A DNA stretch of 64,000 bases from Paraescarpia echinospica (taxonomy: Eukaryota; Annelida; Polychaeta; Sabellida; Siboglinidae). The DNA lies in NCBI GenBank assembly GCA_020002185.1, contig CM034536.1:7012917-7076916 (forward strand). The letters run 5' to 3'. Position numbers and translations under genes: made by a program. How positions within the stretch are numbered: the stretch's first letter is position 1; every line of letters starts with the position of its first letter. Shown piece after piece: positions 10,790-21,667 of this stretch. A model generated the notes under the pieces. The model was not told the origin of the DNA. It saw only the letters and a list, made by a program, of their open reading frames with translations, and ran no database searches.

Positions 10790-11130
10790 GGGACGCAGTG
10801 GTCGAGTGTTTAGAGTGCCGGACTCTCGACGGGAGGGACCGGGGGTCGAATCCCGGCGCCGGCCGGGCGGTGGTTCGGTACTGGTGCCTGTTTCATGAAG
10901 CGGCTAAGAATGTTCTTAATGCTAAGATGGTTGTCTCAGAAAATGACGTGATTTTTAAAATGTAAGCGATCATAGGAGTTTACGCAAGCACATGACGCTA
11001 AGTAATTGCGTAACTTTAATTACGCTTCATGAAACCGGCCCCAGGTTCGGCCGCCGTGTCGAAACTTGGGCAAGTTCGTTCACCCTACGTCGCTCCCTTT
11101 CCAACCCGCACCGGCCATCGTGGAAGGGTA
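10790..11130 (+). mobile_element. tRNA-derived SINE, interrupted by a small inverted-repeat element
   Basis: A pol III A box (TGGTCGAGTGTTTAGAGTGC, 10799-10818) and B box (GGTCGAATCCC, about 10844-10854) form a tRNA-like head. The body contains GTGTCGAAACTTGGGCAAGT (about 11057-11076), which recurs in the minus-strand SINE at 26605-26937. The region between B box and body holds the insert at 10882-11043; the other SINE lacks it. Confidence 0.8.
10882..11043. mobile_element. MITE-like element (about 162 bp) inside the SINE
   Basis: Terminal inverted repeats of 20 bp (TGGTGCCTGTTTCATGAAGC and the reverse complement of GCTTCATGAAACCGGCCCCA; 18 of 20 match). No coding capacity. GGTTCGG occurs on both sides (10872-10878 and 11044-11050), so a 7-8 bp target duplication is plausible with ends a few bases outside the repeats. 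Confidence 0.7.
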
Positions 11131-11199
11131 GGCCAACAACACCAGCATGCAAAGTTCAATGGAATTAAGGCCCCCAGTCCGCAGCTGCATCGAAAGAGT

Positions 11200-11831
11200 C
11201 TATGACCAAGGAGGCTGTTCGGATCAACTAGGGCTACGTGCAGGGGGTGCTACGAATACATGGGTCAAGAAGAGCCGCCAAGAGAAGGTAAGTAGACAGA
11301 AGATAGCAACGTATAACATTAGAACACTAATAACAGATGAACAGATGCAAGAACTGGAGGAAGAACTTAGAGAAACCAGGTTGGTATGGGATGTGATCGG
11401 GATCGAAGAAGTCAGAAGAAGAGATGAATGCTTCACTACTACTTTTGTAAAGCGGCCACCTACTATACCTTTCCACGGCGAACAACGGCCAAGCTGGAGT
11501 AGGCTTTCTCATAAACAGGAAATGGAAAAACATTATAATAAGGGTTAACAACATCAGCCCCAGCGTAACTGTTCTGTACACAACAAAGCGCTACAAAGCG
11601 CTACAAACTTAAAATAGTACAAGTATATGCACAAACAACATCATACTCAGAAGAAGACACAAACAACGTCTATAATGACGTGGATGAGACCTTAGAAAAG
11701 CCAACCCACTACACGGTATTGATAGGAGACTTTAATGCGCAAGTAGGGATACGAACAGACATTTCGAAAACGGCAACAGGCTTGGTAGAATGGGCAACAT
11801 CAAGACAGTGCAAAATCAGGAATACCATCTT
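11200..11831 (+). pseudogene. RTE-like LINE, 5' half (endonuclease domain)
   Basis: The plus strand encodes KKSRQEKVSRQKIATYNIRT and then QELEEELRETRLVWDVIGIEEVRRRDE, the start of an RTE-type APE endonuclease. After a frameshift (about 11520) it continues with LIGDFNAQVGIRTD and VEWATSRQCKIRNTIL, where it stops at 11831. The next expected block (FFQKKVGRRWTWKIPN) is found 6.9 kb away at 18767. The two halves are therefore one element split by LINE-X. Several stops and frameshifts show it was already dead or has died since. Confidence 0.85.
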
Positions 11832-12082
11832 ACTAAGATGGCCGCTGCGTGCTAACGTGCTTTGTGGACTCGGAGAGAAAATGTTAGTTTAATGTGAAAA
11901 TAAGACGTTTGTTTGATTTTTATTTGGGCAAGGGTTGCTCTGCAGGGAGAAGAGTTCGAAGGTGCGACTGGATTTTTATGTAAGGGATCTGCAGACGGTA
12001 GGGGACGTTTTGTTTGTTGCCGCTCGTTTTCTGTCGCGCGACAATAGCTAGACAGCACGTATAAGCCACACCTGTATGAGCG

Positions 12083-13400
12083 ATGCCTCGCCAACGAAAA
12101 GGCAGGTCTGCCAATGCCGCACAAGGCAGTGGCATTGACGTGGACACGCTAAAATGAATATATTTAAACAACGGGGACATACTGCGTTTTATGTGGAAGC
12201 AACGACACATGCAGCGTAGCTATTGGCTCATAACATGTTTGGTTACGAGGCTATGCGACTCGCGCATGCGCGTTAGACACCAGTATTTAAGCAATAGCAG
12301 CAGCAGGATCGACCTCATTCATTCAAAATTATTGGGGAGTATTCACAGCGTTTATTCAGCTTATTTGGATTTCGATTTATGTAGTTAGAATGTAGTTGCG
12401 CTGTATGCTAGATGAGTGTGTTCGTGTAATATTGATCAAATTTAGAATTCCCACCCTCCCTCCCCTTTAACAGTGGGTGACTTTTAGCAGGGCGGAGTGA
12501 CCCCACACATGTAGTGAAGGCGGAGTGACCCCCACACATATGATGAATTGTACGTAGTAGACAGTAGTGCTTAGCAGTCAGGGGCCGGCCTGCTTGCTGT
12601 CGTTGTCACAATGGATGTGTATGTAACAATTTATAACAATATACAGTCAATAAAATTGCATGTCATTAATTTGGCCTAATTCAGTCAATACCTGACTTGC
12701 GTTGTTCCTTCTGCATAAACTAGCATTTGCAGCAATCCTTGCAGAGAGTGATATTCTGAAAACTTTGAGAAATAGTTTATATCCGCAGGAGCTTTCTGAC
12801 AAACTCGATCTACTCACAGCAAAAACTGAACAGTTGTTCAAAATCACTGACCAGAAAGAAAACAAACTATCCGAGCTGGAAAAGAGAGTTGTGTCTCTAG
12901 AACTTCAAAATGATGGGCTAGAACACTACAGCAGAAGTCCAAATTTGAGATTCGAAGGAATCCCAGAGGCTGTTGGTACACCAGAACTCGAAAATGAACT
13001 ATTGCGTATTCTTAACGACAACATGAAGATGGTTCCGAAAATCCACTCCGATGATATTGAACGGGCGCACAGAATTGTACGCCTTGTTCCAGAGGGACGC
13101 CCGCGCACTGTCGTAGTGCGGTTTAAATCGGAGCGTCGTCGCGATGCCGCGTTTAAGAGCCGGGCCGACCTGAAGACTCACAATGCAAAGACCGACACGA
13201 ATCGTCTCTTCGTAAATGAAGACTTAACTACCCAACGAGCAGGGCTATTTTTTGAGCTGCGAACGTTAAAGAAAGCTGGGAATATTGCAGACTGCTGGTC
13301 GTATAATGGAAACATTTTAATAAAAACCCAGGACATGAAAGTTCGCCAAGTGCTCACGAAGCACGACCAGTGCTTCGAGGCTTCTACAACGGTTGCTTGA
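12083..13400 (+). pseudogene. LINE-X ORF1: L1-like RNA-binding protein, split by a solo LTR
   Basis: Starts MPRQRKGRSANAAQGS and reads to ...VDTLK at 12154. After the insert at 12155-12715 the frame resumes with LAFAAILAESDILKTLRN and continues to the stop at 13400, about 250 residues in total. The C-terminal part has a heptad-rich coiled coil (LLTAKTEQLFKITDQKENKL...LELQND), the EHYSR-x-x-NLRFEGIPE block, an RRM-like domain with IERAHRIVRL and RTVVVRFKSERRRDAAF, and a C-terminal domain with RLFVNEDLTTQRAGLFFELR and CWSYNGNILIKTQD. This is the usual L1-type ORF1p order, which binds element RNA. The copy at 33100-33386 keeps only the C-terminal domain. Confidence 0.85.
12155..12715 (+). mobile_element. 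Probable solo LTR (about 561 bp) inside LINE-X ORF1
   Basis: The segment starts TG and ends CA, and is flanked by TAAAA (12150-12154) and TAAAC (12716-12720), a 4-of-5 target duplication. Removing it rejoins ORF1 in frame (VDTLK / LAFAA). It has an ATTGG (reverse CCAAT) box, a TATTTAAG TATA-like box near 12293, and AATAAA near 12650. No internal coding region is present. The orientation is inferred from these signals. A nested non-LTR or MITE origin is less likely but not excluded. Confidence 0.6.
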
Positions 13401-14491
13401 ACAGTGACAGCTTTCCAGCTGTTTTAAGAGGTGCGAAAAGTGTCTGACACCTTATGCGGCTACACGCGTAGTCCTATTTCACACCTTTTCACGGTGTTAA
13501 TGTCGGACGACAAAGACACTTTATGTTCATACCAGTATGTTCTTCTTTGTATTTTTATTTGAACAGGTGAACTGTGTTACAGTAATACTGAATATATATA
13601 TGTATGACAGTTTTTGTGAACTAATGTACTCACGCTGTCTTTATTTTATTTTCTATTTGTTATTATTAACCATATCCCCCATTATTATAACATTGTGATA
13701 TTTAGCATTGAAGAAATAGACGAATGTGCTATAATAATTATTGATTTCACACTTATCGCAACATTAAAATTTGACCGATGTAGAGACTTTGGCTTATACG
13801 AGCCATCGGTTTATTTATGTCGCCGTATCACCATAACGATATTGCTTTAGTTTTTGTTGTTGACAAGTATAATTATGGTGTTTGTGTATTAACATCTAGT
13901 TGATGTGGAAATAATATTTATGACATCTTTCGTGTACAATGTTATCAACGTATCCAACTATGCTAGTAATTATTATATTACAGTAGTCACATTATGTACT
14001 TTTTGTGTTTTGCAATTAAGCTGTTAACTTATAAATTAAAATTGAGATAAAACGAGTACAATATTAATAAATAGAGTAGATTTGTATATTGCTCTATAAC
14101 TTGGGATAAGCTAATATTTGTGTAGGTACGTCTAAATTATAAAAAAAATCGTTTCTCCTTGGAACTTCTCTTGAAGTCAATGATCCAAATGTATATTAGC
14201 ATTTTTCTATTCTTTTTGCTCTTATGCTTTTCTGTACAGAATGATATGATGTCTATCCATACTCACTCACCAGTAAAATACTGTGTATAATTAAATCACG
14301 AAATGTGGAAGTTAGTGGAAATATATTGTTCATGTGTATCTATCACAACATATTACATATTGTATATCGGCTTAACTACGCCAATTTCATAAAACGTATC
14401 GTCCATATCATGCAAAACTGTAAATCAAATGACCTTTGATGAACTATTTCTGTGATATTTAGGAGGTATACAAAATAACAGTTTAAGTGAC
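13401..14491 (+). other. Long AT-rich spacer between LINE-X ORF1 and ORF2
   Basis: About 1.1 kb with no ORF. The related copy has a spacer of similar length (33387-34670), so this is a family trait rather than an insertion. Confidence 0.6.
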
Positions 14492-14707
14492 ATGTTAGAT
14501 ATAAATGATACTGAGATTAATAAACTACAAATAATACGTCGCTCGTCTTATTATGATTTTAATAAGTTTAATGATTTCGCCAAGAAAAACAAAGACCGTT
14601 TTAGTATATTAAGCACAAATGTACAATCCTTAAATTCAAAAGTTAGTGAATTAGAGGCATTTGAGAAGAACTAGATCGGATACATTTTTAATTTAATGTA
14701 ATATATA
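14492..14707 (+). pseudogene. LINE-X ORF2, start of endonuclease
   Basis: Starts MLDINDTEINKLQIIRRSSY and contains FSILSTNVQSLNSKVSELEAF, the first block of an APE-type endonuclease (the Asn of NVQSL is the metal-site residue). A stop follows at 14672 and the CR1 insertion begins soon after. The domain continues at 17383 with CLQESW. Confidence 0.75.
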
Positions 14708-17375
14708 TTATTTCATAAGCCTATCCAGGCTTATGAAATAAAATTAAAAAGAGAAGCAGATTGCGAAGAAGCTGTTTGGTGTAACATAGTTACAGGAAAC
14801 TCAACGTTAACAGTTGGGTTAGTTTATCGAAGTCCAAACATAAGCATAGAAGAGAATGAAAAAATACAAAACGCTATAAGGGAAGTAAGCAAACGGAACT
14901 GTATTATTATGGGGGACTTTAACCATGGGCATATACAATGGAAATCTCTACAGAGTATGGGGAGTGAGGACCACAAGTTTTTAGTTTTAGTACAAGATAG
15001 TTTCCTTTCTCAACATGTGCTAGAACCAACCAGGGGAGAGAATGTGTTAGACTTAGTTTTGTCCTCACAGAAAGAATTAGTTGACAATGTCAAGATATGT
15101 GAGCCACTGGGGAGTAGTGATCACAACCAGATACATTTTACCATCAAAGTAAAATCAGAAAGGAATCGTAAAAAGCAGTATAGGAGAAATTTCCAGAAAG
15201 GAAGGTATAAGGACATGAGGAAATATTTAGCAAAGATAGACTGGAATAACACACTGAAGAATAAGACAGCAACCGAATGCTGGAATATCTTAAATAGTGA
15301 AATTAAGTGCATAGTCGATAAATTTGTACCTTTCAAAAACAAGGGAAACGGTCTAAAAAGAAACACTTATCGAAAGAAGCCATTATAAAAATTAAGTATA
15401 AACAAATGATGTGGAAGTCATATAGATGTACTGGAAATGATGAAGACTACAACATTTATAAAGAAGCACTTAATCAAGCTACAGCTGAAATTAGAAATTC
15501 AAAGAGAAGTTATGAAAAAAAATTAGCTAGTAATATAAAACATGACAGTAAGAGTTTTTATGCGTATATTCGAAGCAAACAAAAAGTTCAGGATAAGGTC
15601 GGTCCTCTAGAAGATAGTGCTGGAAATACAATATCAGAGGGATTCTTAATGGCAGAAGACCTGAATGAGTATTTTAGTTCAGTGTTTACCAGGGAAGATA
15701 TTAGTTCACTGCCAGTACCAGAGGCTAAGTTCAAGGGGGCAGATTCAGACTATTTAGGACAGTTAGTTGTAACCTCGGAAATGGTAGCTAAGAAAATAAG
15801 GGCTATGAAGGATAATAAATCACCTGGAGTGGACGGGATTCCGCCCAAACTACTATTGGAAATTGTAGAACAAATTAGCGTACCGCTTCCAACAGTTTTC
15901 AATTTGTCATTAGAAGAGGGAGTGGTTCCTTTAGAATGGAAAGAGGCAAACATTATACCGTTATTTAAAAAAGGTTCGAGAAACAAGTCAGAGAACTATA
16001 GACCAGTGAGTTTAACATCAGTGATTTGCAAATTATTAGAAAGACTAATTAAAGATCACATGGTGGATTTTCTTGTTAAACATAACTTGATAAACCCATC
16101 TCAACATGGGTTTTTAAAAGCGAGGTCATGCTTAACAAATATGTTATGTTTTTTGGAAGACATCACTAGGTGGGTAGATGAGAGATCACCAGTAGATATC
16201 ATCTATTTAGATTTTCAAAAAGCTTTCGACAAAGTACCACATCAAAGATTACTCCTTAAGTTAAAGGCACATGGCATAGGAAATGGTATAATAAACTGGA
16301 TAGAAAAATGGCTGAATGACAGAAGACAACGTGTAGTAGTTGATGGGGAGGCTTCAAACTGGAAATCGGTATTGAGTGGGGTACCACAGGATCAGTACTA
16401 GGACCTATATTATTCTTAATATATATCAACGATTTGGACGATGATATAACAAGCAAGGTGTTAAAATTTGCGGATGATACAAAAGTGTTTAGAAGGATTA
16501 AAAGTGATGGAGACAGACAGCATTTACAAGATGATCTTGATAGGTTGATCAAATGGTCTGAAAAGTGGCAAATGCTGTTCAATTTTGGGAAATGTAAATG
16601 CCTCCACACAGGTCATGGGAATGAAGAGGTAAAATATAAAATGGGGGGTACTGTTCTAAGTACTACTGTAGAAGAAAAGGACTTGGGGTTAACCATTAGT
16701 GCTGATATGAAGGTTTCAGAGCAGTGCGGAATTGCAGCGTCAAAGGGAAATCAAATCCTTGGATTAATTAGGCGAAATATAGCGTATAAGAAAAAGAATT
16801 AATAGTACCGCTGTACAAAACAATAGTTAGGCCTCATTTAGAATATTGTATACAAGCATGGAGGCCATATCGCAAGAAGGACATAGATATGCTAGAAAGA
16901 GTACAGAGGAGAGCGACTAAAATGATACCAAATCTGAGGGATCTTAGTTACGAAATACGCCTAAAAGAATGTGGTTTAACAACATTAGAGACCAGGAGAT
17001 TGAGAGGAGATCACATAGAAGTGTTTAAAATATTGAATGGTTATGAAAATATTGATAGAAACATTTTTTTCTCAGTTAAGAAAAATAGAAGGACCAGAGG
17101 ACATGAAGCTACATTAGTAAAGGAGCAGTGTAGATTAGATATAAGAAAGTTCTCATTCTCACAAAGGACTGTAAATGAATGGAACAGATTATCTCCTGAT
17201 TGTGTTGGTGCTAGTAGCGTGAATATGTTTAAAAATAAAATCGACACACACCTTAAAAAGGCGGGATACATGTAGATAAAAAGTATTGGACTCTCGATAA
17301 GCCAAAAGGCTTCCTTGTCCACCTGCCATCCAGAGTAATTTTCTGGATGGCAATCTTGTTAAATCTCAATCTTGT
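14708..17375 (+). mobile_element. CR1-like LINE copy 2, 5' truncated
   Basis: Same family as 5197-10153, starting within the endonuclease at the equivalent of position 7509. The 5' end has a 14-bp inverted copy of its own first bases (14711 onwards, TTATTTCATAAGCC against GGCTTATGAAATAA). The 3' end has both hairpins (17297-17349) and a doubled AATCTTGTTAAAT tail. It lies within the endonuclease of LINE-X. Confidence 0.9.
14734..17275 (+). pseudogene. CR1 ORF2 copy 2: endonuclease-RT with several frameshifts
   Basis: The protein matches copy 1 closely: GLVYRSPN (Tyr intact here), MGDFNHGHIQW, SSDHNQIHF, DFQKAFDKVPH, KFADDTKVF. Single-base deletions break the frame near 15346 (an A run), 16390 (GG where copy 1 has GGG) and 16793. 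A stop interrupts near 15386. The C-terminus is complete: RKFSFSQRTVNEWNRLSPDC...HLKKAGYM with stop at 17273-17275, which shows what copy 1 has lost. Confidence 0.9.
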
Positions 17376-18281
17376 TAAATATGTTTACAAGAGTCATGGA
17401 GAGCGGAAGGCGATGATTTCTCTCAATTTGTGTTGCATGGTTATAATGCTATAACCCAAGGTAAAAGTTGTAGCAGTAAAGGAGGTTTAGTAATATATAT
17501 TGATAATAAATATAAATCAGAAGTAATTATAAACCTTAATATATGTGAACACTGGGAAGGATTGATTATTAAAGTAAATGGTGGTGATTTGTCAAAAACA
17601 TTAACCACTGGGAACGTATATAGAAGTTGTTGAGTGGCTAAGTATAAATAAAGTATCACTAAATAAAACTAAATCGAAATATATGATTTTTCAAGCTCCC
17701 AATAAAGGTACACAACCATTTACACTAAAAATAGATAATACATATATTGAAAAAGTGGATGAATTTAATTTCCTAGTGTTAACCCTGAATTCAAATTTAA
17801 ATTGGAAAAGACATACAGAAAAAATGTATAATAAATGTACAAAAATGACTGGCATATTAAATGGCTAAAACAAGTATTACCTTTAGAAATAAAAAAAATG
17901 CTATATCAATCGTTAATATTATCACATATAAACTATTGTATTATGGCATGGGGATACAAAGGAAACAGATTGATGAAAATTCCGAAAAAAGCTGTTCGTA
18001 TTATAACGTCAAGTGGATACAATTCTCACACAGAGCCATTTTTTAAACATCTTAATTTGTTAAAAATAGAAGATCAATTAGAATTACAAGTATTACAATT
18101 TTACTTTAAATACGCTCACAAAAATCTACCTGTTTACTTATTAAACTGGCAGATTACATCAAATGTTAATATACACCACCATGACATTCGGAAATCGAAA
18201 AATATACATACTGCCAGAACTAAAAAGATATACACTATAGCCTGCGAGGCTTTGCAATTTACACTAAAAACTTTCTCCTGA
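17376..18281 (+). pseudogene. LINE-X ORF2 remainder: endonuclease piece joined to RT C-terminus
   Basis: CLQESW...GYNAITQGKSCSSKGGLVIYIDN and GNVYR continue the endonuclease. At about 17625 the sequence passes directly to VEWLSINKVSLNKTKSKYMIF, which lies after the catalytic FADD motif in such proteins. The endonuclease end and the RT core are therefore deleted. The tail has LNWKRHTEKMYNKCTKMTG, SLILSHINYCIMAWG, KKAVRIITSSGYNSHTEPFF and DIRKSKNIHTARTK, ending at 18281. A frameshift lies near 17865. Confidence 0.82.
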
Positions 18282-18766
18282 AAAAATACAAAGATACATG
18301 TATACTTTTAAATTGTTATTCATGTAACCAAAATCAGTAATGTAAATTGTAAAAAATGGACGAAAATTTTAGTAATCAAGTACATACACAGTTTTGATTA
18401 CATCAATCGCTATAAAGAACATTTACTGCCACATATAATTCACACTTAAATTGTATAATTTAGATAGACACATAACTTGAAAGGCCATCATATATATATA
18501 TATATATATTTTAATATTTGTCATAACTGTGGTGGCTCCTATGATAGCGACACTATGTCTTAATCGGAGCCACTGACCCCCTATTTATCATAAAATTAAA
18601 AGTTGATTTTCTGTTAATTAATTACTATACTGGTTTCAAAAATGGAACATACACACATTATTATGTAGGCAGATCTATTTTATATGTGTGTAAATGTATA
18701 TACCTGATGTGTTTATTGTATGAATATGTGTTATATTTTGGGGTCAAAATAAACTTATTGTTCTTG
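18282..18766 (+). other. LINE-X 3' UTR with (AT)n tract, hairpin and tail
   Basis: AT-rich. There is an (AT)n tract near 18489-18512 and an 8-bp stem GTGGCTCC/GGAGCCAC around 18530-18572. The element ends with TTGTTCTTGTTC before the RTE frame resumes. Confidence 0.55.
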
Positions 18767-19895
18767 TTCTTTCAGAAGAAAGTAGGGAGGAGATGGACGT
18801 GGAAAATCCCAAATAGAGGAACGAAGACCGAAATTGACTACATCCTGACAATCAGGGCCAGACATGGTAACTGTCATCAACCTAGTCAACATCGGAAGTG
18901 ACCAGAGAATGGTAATGATCATGTCACGAATAGAGGAATTCTACACCGAGCTATACGATAGTGAACAGAGTACCATGATTCACACCGACCCGAAAGAGGT
19001 ACCAGAGATAACACCATGGGAAGTGGAAGCTGCGCTAAGAGATATGATGAATGGGAAGACATCAGGCAACGACCGTGTAAACATTGAACCATTAAAAGCA
19101 GGAGAAGATACCATCTCGTAGACACTAGCTAAACTGTATACTAAATGCTTATCAGAAAGATGAATACCCACCGCACGGAAGAACACAAACATGGTGATAA
19201 TCTTCAAGAAGGGAAATAAGAAAGACTTAAAGAACTAAAGACCGATATGTCTATTATCAAACATCTACAAATTATTCACAAAGATATTAACGAATATGCT
19301 ACAGGAGACACTCGACGCAAACCATCCACGCGAGCAAGCAGGATTCAGAAGCAGGTTCTCAACGACAGACCACATACACGTCGTAAACGACCTGAAAGAG
19401 AAGTGCCGAAAATATAATATCCAGCTCTGCATCGCTTTCGTCGACTATGAGAGGCTTTCGACTCGGTGCAACTCAAGCAATATTGACCTCCCTTCAAGAA
19501 CGGGGGCTAGAAGACGTGTACATCGATGTCCTGAAAAACATCTACACCAACAACTCGGTGACAGTCCACCTACACAAAAATACCAACAAGATTAACATCA
19601 AGAGAGGAGTACGTCAGGGTGACACCATATCACCCAAACTGTTTACGGCAATACTCTCGAAAGTATATATTCCGAAGTCTGACCTGGGAAACCAGAGGCT
19701 TGAGGATAGACGGAGAATATCTCAGTCATCTTCGCTTCGTCGACGGCATTCTCATATGCGCTATTACACCGCAAGAACTACAAAACATGCTCCAGGAGCT
19801 AGCTGATGAAAGTAAAAAAACAAGGTCTGAAGATGACCATTTCGAAGAAAAAAGTGATGCTAGAAAATGACACACCAGTATATGGTTAAAACTAC
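18767..19895 (+). pseudogene. RTE-like LINE, 3' half (endonuclease end and RT)
   Basis: Resumes the split element with FFQKKVGRRWTWKIPN and EIDYILT, VNIGSDQRMVM, then the RT: ITPWEVEAALRDMMNGKTSGND, REQAGFRSRFSTTDHIHVVND, LCIAFVDYERLST (motif A, eroded), RGVRQGDTISPKLFTAIL (motif B) and RFVDGILICA (motif C; FVDG replaces FxDD, so the catalytic pair is damaged). Stops and frameshifts are frequent. The 3' end is lost after KVMLENDTPVYG, at about 19895. Confidence 0.85.
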
Positions 19896-20152
19896 CGAAA
19901 ATGTTCCCAGTAACCAAAAATGTGTCTTTGGTCCGGAAAATATTTGGAATGGCTTTAAAGGAAATAAAAATAAGGCATTAGCTAAAATCCTTTTTCCATG
20001 TGTACACAAAGTTTAACATTGTATGTAACATTTGACGACATTAAACAAATACAGAAAAATACATTTGTAGCATCAATTCGATTTTAAGCCCGTCCGTGAA
20101 GCGATTCCCGCGGAAAATGAAATTTTAATGAGCTACGCGATCACGTGGTATC
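19896..20152. other. No gene recognised
   Basis: Sequence between the RTE remnant and the large inverted repeat; no coding signal. Confidence 0.4.
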
Positions 20153-20597
20153 GTGACGACACTTATGACACACACTCGCATCAGGCCGACCCTTTCCATG
20201 CATTCAGAGCATGTTTACAAGGATAGCTTTTGGGTCGAAACGAGCGTCAGAACGAGTTATTGTGCAATATTCCGATGTAATACAAACACTAGTCATCATA
20301 GAGGAACAAGCAGTTATCTTACGGTTCTACATGAATCGAATTTTATTCAAAACAACGAATGCGAATGGGCCTACAAGTCGACTAGGTTTCGCCGAGCTTG
20401 GGCTCGTTTTCCGAATAATTATATCGAATGCAACCAACGGGAGATAATCTACACTAATAAACATACATAGCAAACATATATTGTATCCAGCTACATAAGG
20501 TAACGTGTATAATCTCATAATAACTCTAGAATATCGATATAAGAAGGAGTTGTACAAATTATCATAACAACTTAAATTAGTCAGAGAGTTTCCGTTG

Positions 20598-20690
20598 GTC
20601 CCGCTAGTTCAGTGCGTAAACGCGTTGGTTACTTGTCGTTTGTTTTACAATCGGGCGACGCCGGTTCAATCCTGACAGCATGCAAACCTT
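20598..20690 (+). repeat. tRNA-like (SINE head) block in left arm
   Basis: GGTCCCGCTAGTTCAGTGCG (A box-like) and GACGCCGGTTCAATCC (B box GGTTCAATCC) are spaced as in a tRNA with extra sequence between. The cloverleaf is not convincing, so this is a tRNA-derived SINE head rather than a tRNA gene. Confidence 0.5.
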
Positions 20691-21144
20691 TGATTTTCTT
20701 TTCACTTTTTTTGTTTATGTTTGCACGAAGTAATATAAACAAATCATTTTATACTATAATGCACTGTTTGTAAATATTTTTTTATTTTTTTAGTAATTAT
20801 TTATTCGCCACAAAAATGAAAATATGGTCATTATATATAACGATGTTTCTAAATTGTATTTATCCAGACAGATCACAATCTGTTTTCTATATAATTACAA
20901 CTTATTACCGTACAATATATTTACAATTAATAAATTATATATCCATTACATTATATTTGTTTGGATAAATACAATTTAGAAACATCGTTATATAATTACC
21001 ATATTTTCATTTTTGTGGCGAATAAATAGTTACTACAAAAATAAAAATTATTTACAAACAGTGCATTATAGTATAAAATGATTTTGTTTATATTACTTCG
21101 TGAAAACATAAACAAAAAAGTGTATAGAAAATCAAAGGTTTGGA

Positions 21145-21232
21145 TGCTGTCTGGATTGAACCGGCGTCGCCCGATTGTAAAATAAATGACGAGTAACCAA
21201 CGCGCCTACCCACTGAGCTAGCGGGACCAACG
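21145..21232 (-). repeat. tRNA-like (SINE head) block in right arm
   Basis: Mirror of the left block, with the better-kept A box: GTCCCGCTAGCTCAGTGGGT on the minus strand, and B box GGTTCAATCC. It points toward the centre, convergent with the left copy. Confidence 0.5.
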
Positions 21233-21667
21233 GAAACGACTGATTTAAGTTGTTATGATAAATTGTACAACTCCGTCATATATCGATATTCTAGTGATAT
21301 TATGAGATTATACACGGTACTTTATGTAGCTGGATACAATATATGTTTGCTATGTATGTTTATTGGTGTAGATTATCTCCCGTTGGTTGCATTCGATATC
21401 ATTATTCTGAAAACGAGCCCAAGCTCGGCGAAACCTAGTCGACTTGTAGGCCCATTCGCATTCGTTGTTTTGAATAAAATTCGATTCATGTAGAACCGTA
21501 AGATAACTGCTTGTTCCTCTATGATGACTAGTGTTTGTATTACATCGGAATATTGCACAATAACTCGTTCTGACGCTCGTTTCGACCCAAAAGCTATACT
21601 TGTAAACATGCTCTGAATGCATGAAAAGGGTCGGTCTGATGCGAGTTTGAGTCATAAGTGACGTCAC

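Larger units (their letters stand above)
11832..18766 (+). mobile_element. LINE-X: ORF1/ORF2 non-LTR retrotransposon inserted in the RTE element, itself interrupted twice
   Basis: The element begins with CTAAGATGGCCGCTGCGTGC at the break in the RTE endonuclease and ends with a TTGTTC-type tail just before the RTE frame resumes. Contents in order: 5' UTR, ORF1 (12083-13400, broken by a probable solo LTR), a ~1.1-kb AT-rich spacer, the start of the ORF2 endonuclease (14492), a CR1 insertion (14708-17375), the rest of the endonuclease (17376-17630), a jump to the ORF2 C-terminus (internal deletion of the RT core), and a 3' UTR. Related copy: 33090-36425. The clade cannot be named with confidence. 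Confidence 0.85.
20153..21667. mobile_element. Large inverted repeat (arms of about 715 bp, 87-bp spacer)
   Basis: The left arm 20153-20870 and right arm 20958-21667 are reverse complements with scattered differences. Homology ends within GTGACGnCACTTATGAC at the outer edges and within TATCCAGACA at the inner edges. Each arm carries the same small ORF (MFTRIAFGSKRASERV or MFTSIAFGSKRASERV...) and the same tRNA-like block, both pointing to the centre. It may be a foldback-type DNA element or an inverted duplication. The mirrored 70-110 residue ORFs show no known domain and are not called as genes. Confidence 0.85.

Noticed and set aside
20598..20690. A functional tRNA gene
   Set aside because: The A and B boxes are present but the stems do not pair well and extra sequence lies between them; it fits a SINE head.
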